A DNA stretch of 64,000 bases from Heterostelium multicystogenum (lineage: Eukaryota > Evosea > Eumycetozoa > Acytosteliales > Acytosteliaceae): assembly GCA_003667245.1 (NCBI GenBank), contig RCNN01000172.1:1-64000 (forward strand). The letters run 5' to 3'. Position numbers and translations under genes: made by a program. Below the pieces are notes generated by a model. The model was not told the origin of the DNA. It did no database searches and saw only the letters and a program-made list of their open reading frames with translations. This document shows, in pieces, positions 58,683-64,000 of the stretch. Numbering within the stretch: the first letter of the stretch is position 1; each line of letters opens with the position of its first letter.

Positions 58683-60755
58683 TGTGATATTGTTTTTATA
58701 AAATCTTTATTTGTATATTTAGTTTAGTTTATTACTAATAGTTTAGTTTAGTTAGTTTAATACTCATATATAATAATAACAACTAATGACCTAACTAAAA
58801 TTAAAAAAGAAGATCTTCATTGAATACATTTTTAAGAATTATTTTTTTATTTTTTGTATTAGTCTAAAAATAGTTCATAATAAACATAAATATAATATTA
58901 TATCATATTGGACAAAGTAAAACTTCAGTAATACAAACTTCAATATTAGTAGTAACCAATATAACTGAATTAATCTATAATTATACTTACAAAGTTATCA
59001 CATAGGTTACAATTTACTTTTAAAGTAAATTTTAAATTAATATAAATTAAAACATAAACATTGTCCAATAGAATAATTTTATAGAGAATATGATAGGTTA
59101 GAGGTTGGACTACATTTATTAAATATGCCATACTACTATTACTACACTGTTGTTGAGTTGATTAATTAATGTAATACAACAACAATATATGTTGTCTTAT
59201 GATGTGTCGATCCATTTCCTAATGAATACATCACCACATCTCATTCTACTGTTTGATAGTAGTGAAACACACTCAACACTTTGGATAAAAATAGAAATTT
59301 TTATAAATATTCATTGCTGTTGATTCGCTTGTGATACGATTGATTATAAATATTATTATTACTACTAAGAGAGATTATTATTATTATTATTACTATTACT
59401 CATACTCTTAGGATACTAGTAGTTTCTATCAGATCAAATGAATTTAAATGTTGTCGTATTCATAATAACTAAGCTAAAGATTTGATGATGATAGTCATGA
59501 TAGTTTTATTATTTATAGGTCATTCATTATCAAACTAATATATATAGGGGTGATTGTTGTAGTATTGGATCTAGTTAGATCTCAATTTATCAAAAGAATT
59601 GAGAAATTAAAGCAAAGTAAGAAATGGAGTTGTCATCAATGTTGGTTGTTTCTTTATCAGACATAAAAGAGACAAGAGGCATTGTCAGATGAGTGTTATC
59701 TTTCATTTGCTTTGATTTCTATTCCTGTCCTAACATCTATTATTAAATTAAATGAGGGAGGAGCGGTGGTAATGTTGAAAGGTAGTGCTACTTCCTATTG
59801 TTCAGACAGGCGTGTTTATTTGCTTTGAAAAGTAACACTGTAGCAACTAATATTATCCTTATTTTATACCAGAAGTATTAAAATATAAAATTTTTATCCA
59901 TTTTATTCCTAATGGGTGTGCATGCTTGGTGTAATAATAATGCTGAATAGGGGTGTTGTCGATACATAAGTCAGATTCAAGTTGTCTTTTTTATTTCCAA
60001 ATTCCTAGTGGGTGGTATTTGTTTCATCAACACCAAATAACATCATTCAACATAGTAATAATCGCCGGTTTCCAATACGGCAATGTAACTAATCTCAGAT
60101 TAATTTATGTTGTGGAAGTAGGGGTAGAGGTGGTGTTTGACTTGAATCTCCACTTACTAGTCTGACTTCCTATTCGGTTACAAATGTAAATTTCGATTCC
60201 AATTCCATATATTCCTATTTCTATTTATTTATAAATATTTCTTTCAATATCCTTTAGGATATAATAAATTCCTTTTTTATTGTTTCCAATATTTATAAAT
60301 AACAATTCAATCAATCAAACAATTCAAATATTAAATACATTTTGTTTATCTAAGAGTTAATAACTGATTTCTTAATTGGATTCATTTTTAAGAACCCGGT
60401 AAATTAAAGAATTTTTGTATTTTTTATTTAACAATAGAATTCACAAATTCCAACCATCATCATCAACATCATCAATAACATTAACAATAACAATCAACTA
60501 CAATTGAAATAATAATAAATCTCAAATTATATAGTTAACTTGTTATTTTACACTCTTGGAAATACAACCATTCACTAGATAAATCTATCAAGAATAAATT
60601 ATTCAAACAATTTTACTACAATTTTAAATCTAATTTAAATCTAATAAATCATATTTAGATTTAATTTATTGTATTTTCTAACCATTTAATTTTCTTAACA
60701 ATATAATTGGAAATTACTCTCTCTGTATCCAATCTCAATCATTTATATTTATATT
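58683..60755. other. Long divergent intergenic region
   Basis: 2.1 kb upstream of both SmgGDS and NF-YC. A 70-codon frame at 59953-60165 shows no family signal. Simple (ATT)n and (ACTATT)-type stretches lie near 59340-59410. No gene is supported. Confidence 0.5.
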
Positions 60756-61782
60756 ATGAACGACTCTAATTATTATCTATCGAATTTCGATAGTGGTTCG
60801 TCATCTAATCATAAATCTAATTTAAATAAAACACAATCAACCTCGTCAACCTATGTTAGCTTAAACAATGGGTATCCATATGGTGGAGTGCCTTCGTCAC
60901 CTACTCTATCATCATCATCACCTACTGTCGAAAACAACTTTTTTTACACCACCAAAATATAAATCAAAACTACCATCAACATCAGCAACTGTTAAACACC
61001 ATTCAACAGAATGCCAACAATGGTGCCAATCAACCAAATGGTAATTTGGATACCGACAGATTTTTAACCATCGAGAATTTCTGGAAATGGATTAATAAAG
61101 AAATACTACAAATTCAGACACCCATCAGAGATCATATACTTCCACTTGCTAGAATTAAAAAAATTATGAAAATGGACGAATGTGTAAAGGTATGCTACCA
61201 TTAAACAACATAAACAAAAGAAGATTTAAAGAATAGTAACAACTAATGATAATCTTATTTATATAGATGATAAGTGCTGATGCACCTGTTATTTTTGCCA
61301 AAGCTTGCGAATTATTTATTTTGGAATTAACTATTCGATCTTGGTTCCACACTGAGAGACACAAAAGAAGGACACTACAAAAAACTGATATATCTTTGGC
61401 AATTGCAACTAATGAAACTTTTGACTTTTTGGTTGATATAGTTCCAAGAGAATTGAGAGAAATACCAAGAAGAGTAAGTAGTACTAATACAAAACATTGA
61501 AGATTATGATAATTAACCTTTCAATCTTATTCAAGATTTACCATGGTGATAATTTAAATTTACTTTCAAATCAAATATACTCGATGGATAACCAAACAGT
61601 ACCAACATCACATCATGATCATTTTAATCTGCTTAGTCCCAATAACAGTAACAATAATAGTTTGTCCTATTTTTATCAAACACCAGCGTTATCTTTTATT
61701 GAAAAACAATACAAATGATAATGGCTTTGCTAACAACCTTTCACAATCCAATAGATATGGAAACGATAGTGAACATAAATAA
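60756..61782 (+). CDS. nfyc: NF-YC / HAP5 histone-fold subunit
   Basis: Subunit C of the CCAAT-binding factor, pairing with NF-YB before NF-YA joins. Exon 1 (60756-61189) has a Ser/Asn-rich N-terminus; a T7 run at 60939-60945 breaks the frame before [13 protein letters not shown]. It ends [36 protein letters not shown]. Exon 2 (61267-61473) completes the histone fold: [40 protein letters not shown] and FLVDIVPRE. An intron (61474-61535) leads to a Gln/Asn/Ser-rich tail ending GNDSEHK, with a further break near 61690. The core is near-identical in pattern to the family. Confidence 0.93.
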
Positions 61783-61901
61783 AGTTATAATAAAATTAAA
61801 TTTAAAATACTAATATACATTATATCAACTAATCGGTGGATTGAGTTGCTTGGTGATCATCTTTATTGGAGAAAGATGATGGTGTAAAATACATGCTATT
61901 T

Positions 61902-62151
61902 TTATCCTTTAAATCCATACTTGTTGGAGTTGAATTCTCCAGTATTATTGGAAATTGAATTTACATTGTTTCCATTATATGGAGCTTGGCCGTTACTTAT
62001 TGGTCGAAAAAAGTCCAGGCTGTTGTAATATTATAATATTAACAGGGTAATACCAAGTTAGATTCAGATGAAGTCTATCTTAATGATGTAAATATATAAT
62101 TCTTACCCTTTGGTGACCAAAACCAGGATTAACATAATTATTACCACTCAT
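61902..62151 (-). CDS. Small Asn/Gly-rich protein, related to the gene at 34933
   Basis: Exon 1 (62107-62151) encodes MSGNNYVNPGFGHQR, exactly 15 codons, ending at GTAAGA. Intron 62020-62106 ends in CAG. Exon 2 (61902-62019) reads PGLFRPISNGQAPYNG and ends NSNKYGFKG once one base is removed from the A6 run (plus strand) at 62007-62012. The predicted product is 53 residues, disordered and without a signal peptide. Like the 63-residue protein at 34933-35253 it has an intron between Arg and Pro-Gly, an Asn/Gly middle and a YGFK C-terminus. It shares its intergenic region with the NF-YC 3' end. Confidence 0.55.
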
Positions 62152-62508
62152 TTTATTTGTTTGAAAGAAAATTGATTTAGATATAAGATTAAAAAAATAT
62201 ATTGAAAGACAATTGTAAGATTTTCAGCAGATAACACCAGAACGGCACCATAAGAAAAAATATCTTAAAAAAATCAATTTTTATTGCCAAAAAATAAATG
62301 TTGAATTAAAGATGGATGATTCAAACGGGTTCCCGATACATCAGTCAAGTTGATCGAAATCAGAAATAATGTCGAAAATTTGATCATTTTTTATTCCTTC
62401 GAAGAATTGACAATTTTTAAAATTCGAATTGAACTGTCACAAGTAAATATTTGAACAATCACTGAAAGATGATTATTAAACCAAAATTCAACACCCAGTT
62501 TGGTTTAT

Positions 62509-64000
62509 TTAAATTGCGACTGCGAGGGTATCGTGAAAGATTCTGGCACCTACTTCCAATCGAACTTCGGATGGAGTCCATCTTCTGGTGACTGTGTTGA
62601 AGAAGCCAAAATGTAGGTAGGTTGACAGGTTTGCAACATGATGATCTGCTTTGTATATTTGTCGTAGGCGATTGGTCTGAAATAATCATACTTATTGTCA
62701 TAATATAATGCAACAATGGTGTTGTTACTCAGGTTGAGCTCCTGCAGAATACGTCTTCCAACAACTATATAGACTTTGTCCTCTCCATCATAGACTATTT
62801 CTATTGAGGAATTTGAATTGGACAAACTTTCTTGGAAGATTACTTCTGCTTTGTTGTTTTCTCCCAAAGAAGTCTTTGATAAGTCAAGCTTATAGAACTT
62901 GCTATTATTATAGATAATGAGAGCATTATACTTTGAAGAATAAAGCAATTGACTTCTGGTGGGACTCACTTTCTCTGGAAGTTGTCCTACAATCTTGAAT
63001 TCTCCGGTGACTGTATCCAATCTTTCAATATTACGGTCACCTTCAGTTCCCAATGTAACCCATGTTCCATGGTTGTACTTTGGATCCATATCGTCAAAAG
63101 ATTCTCTTACAAAATCTTTAAATATACCACGGTCAGAATTGGTAAGATATATGTATCGATGTCCATCCGAATCACAAGCCAGATTACTACCTTTAACCCT
63201 ACCAAGGTTTGGTGACATTGAAATTTTGGTTTCCAAGTTGTATACTTCATATATATTTACTTTAGCTCCACAAATGTATACAGTTTGTTATTTAAAAGTA
63301 CTGGAGTAGAGTCTAATTTAGAATGTTCAAAACTTTCCAAATTCAAACGACAATCGATTTAAGCTCAAGTCAACGTATGATATGCATTTAGTATTGTCTA
63401 CAAACTCTTGATTCCATGAAGAAGCATGCATAACTTTGTGTATAAAATAGATTTTCGAAATTGGTCTAACAGATTGTTCATTGATAGATTTGGTATCTGG
63501 AGTAATAATGGAATTTGAATGGGATGCCATAAATGTATCTGGTTGGAAACTTAACAGAGTTCTTAGTCAATTTGTTGAGCTGTTCTAAATAAGTAGGATC
63601 AACTTCCACAATAGTTTCACAATTGGGATCCACTGAATTGCTATAATGAGGTAGGTGTGGATCAATTGATTTTTCAATATCCTTTATTTCTTCAGACGAG
63701 AGACCAATGGCTTAAATTCATGAATCGATAGTTTAGCTATTAACTCTCCCAAGTTCCGCGCTGTTTCTAATTTCATTGCTCAACTTGGATAGACTATAGA
63801 ACTCCAAAGATTTAGCACTCGAAACTTGCTGGTTACTTGCAACGGTGGTACTAACTATGTGAGAGGGATTCTTGGAGGCCAATCTAGCAATGTTTAATTG
63901 GTTAAGGTATGAATTCTGAGTTTTCGAATACTCTTCAAGTAGATTCTTTTGTCTGGTAATAATTAGTTTCATATTGGACTCTATGGTTTTTGATGATTTC
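62509..64000 (-). CDS. B-box/coiled-coil protein with kelch-like propeller (partial, 5' end off window)
   Basis: Minus-strand gene entering from the right edge. The first visible part (about 64000-63733) is a coiled coil (RQKNLLEEYSKTQNSYLNQL). An acidic linker follows (EEIKDIEKSID), then short kelch-like strands: RPISKIYFIHKV, DGHRYIYLTNSDRG, IERLDTVTGEFKIVGQLPEK, YNALIIYNNSKFYKLDL and EIVYDGEDKVYIVVGRRI. It ends LHFGFFNTVTRRWTPSEVRL ... LAVAI. Breaks near 63700, 63540, 63330, 63240 and 62630. Dictyostelids have many B-box, coiled-coil and kelch-like proteins of this layout. The B-box itself would lie outside the window. Confidence 0.62.

Noticed and set aside
59953..60165. 70-codon frame in the SmgGDS/NF-YC gap
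   Set aside because: No recognisable motif, and it lies within a shared promoter region.
1..64000. CRISPR array or operon
   Set aside because: No regularly spaced repeats of array type. Introns and AT-rich eukaryotic gene structure make both implausible.

Overview
The window looks like nuclear DNA of a dictyostelid social amoeba. Intergenic DNA is very AT-rich with long A/T runs, and most introns are short and AT-rich with GTAAGT or GTATGT donors. Low-complexity Asn/Gln/Ser tracts are common. The gene content fits: a SmgGDS/darlin-like armadillo protein, p67phox, a Ran-like GTPase, ankyrin-like WLHEN-repeat proteins, and a retrotransposon remnant beside a tRNA gene. The species cannot be fixed from sequence alone. 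The expanded WLHEN-repeat type suggests the Cavenderia/Heterostelium side rather than D. discoideum, but that is inference.

Layout. 0-5.2 kb: a SKI3/TTC37-like TPR protein on the minus strand. 6.1-8.7 kb: an ABCB half transporter. 8.8-10.8 kb: a repeat and tRNA locus with a 48-bp direct repeat, a run of short hairpins, a tRNA-derived B-box module, tRNA-Pro(UGG), and a 5'-truncated non-LTR retrotransposon with a visible 14-bp target-site duplication about 50 bp upstream of the tRNA. 11-20 kb: an unidentified membrane protein, an HMG-box protein, a SAM methyltransferase, a TruA-type pseudouridine synthase, a two-TM membrane protein and an RRM protein. 22-29 kb: a gamma-carbonic-anhydrase-like protein, mitochondrial enoyl reductase (MECR), a lysophospholipid acyltransferase and a possible very small gene. 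30-35 kb: a large alpha-solenoid protein and a 63-residue protein.

35-48 kb: a Ran-like GTPase with Asn at the catalytic Gln position, a small secreted protein, a purple acid phosphatase, peptide deformylase, an S4/RsuA-type pseudouridine synthase with an acidic tail, a WLHEN-repeat protein and two tandem TetX-like FAD monooxygenases. 50-64 kb: p67phox, an MFS transporter, SmgGDS/darlin, NF-YC, a second small protein resembling the one at 35 kb, and a B-box/kelch-like protein that runs off the right edge.

Many conserved genes are interrupted by one-base frame breaks, most of them at short homopolymers. Removing or adding one base in the run restores the family sequence each time. This points to assembly or sequencing error rather than mass pseudogenisation, so gene spans are given across the breaks. 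No operon logic applies. Some genes share compartments or pathways: MECR, gamma-CA and deformylase are mitochondrial types, and p67phox, darlin and Ran belong to small-GTPase signalling.
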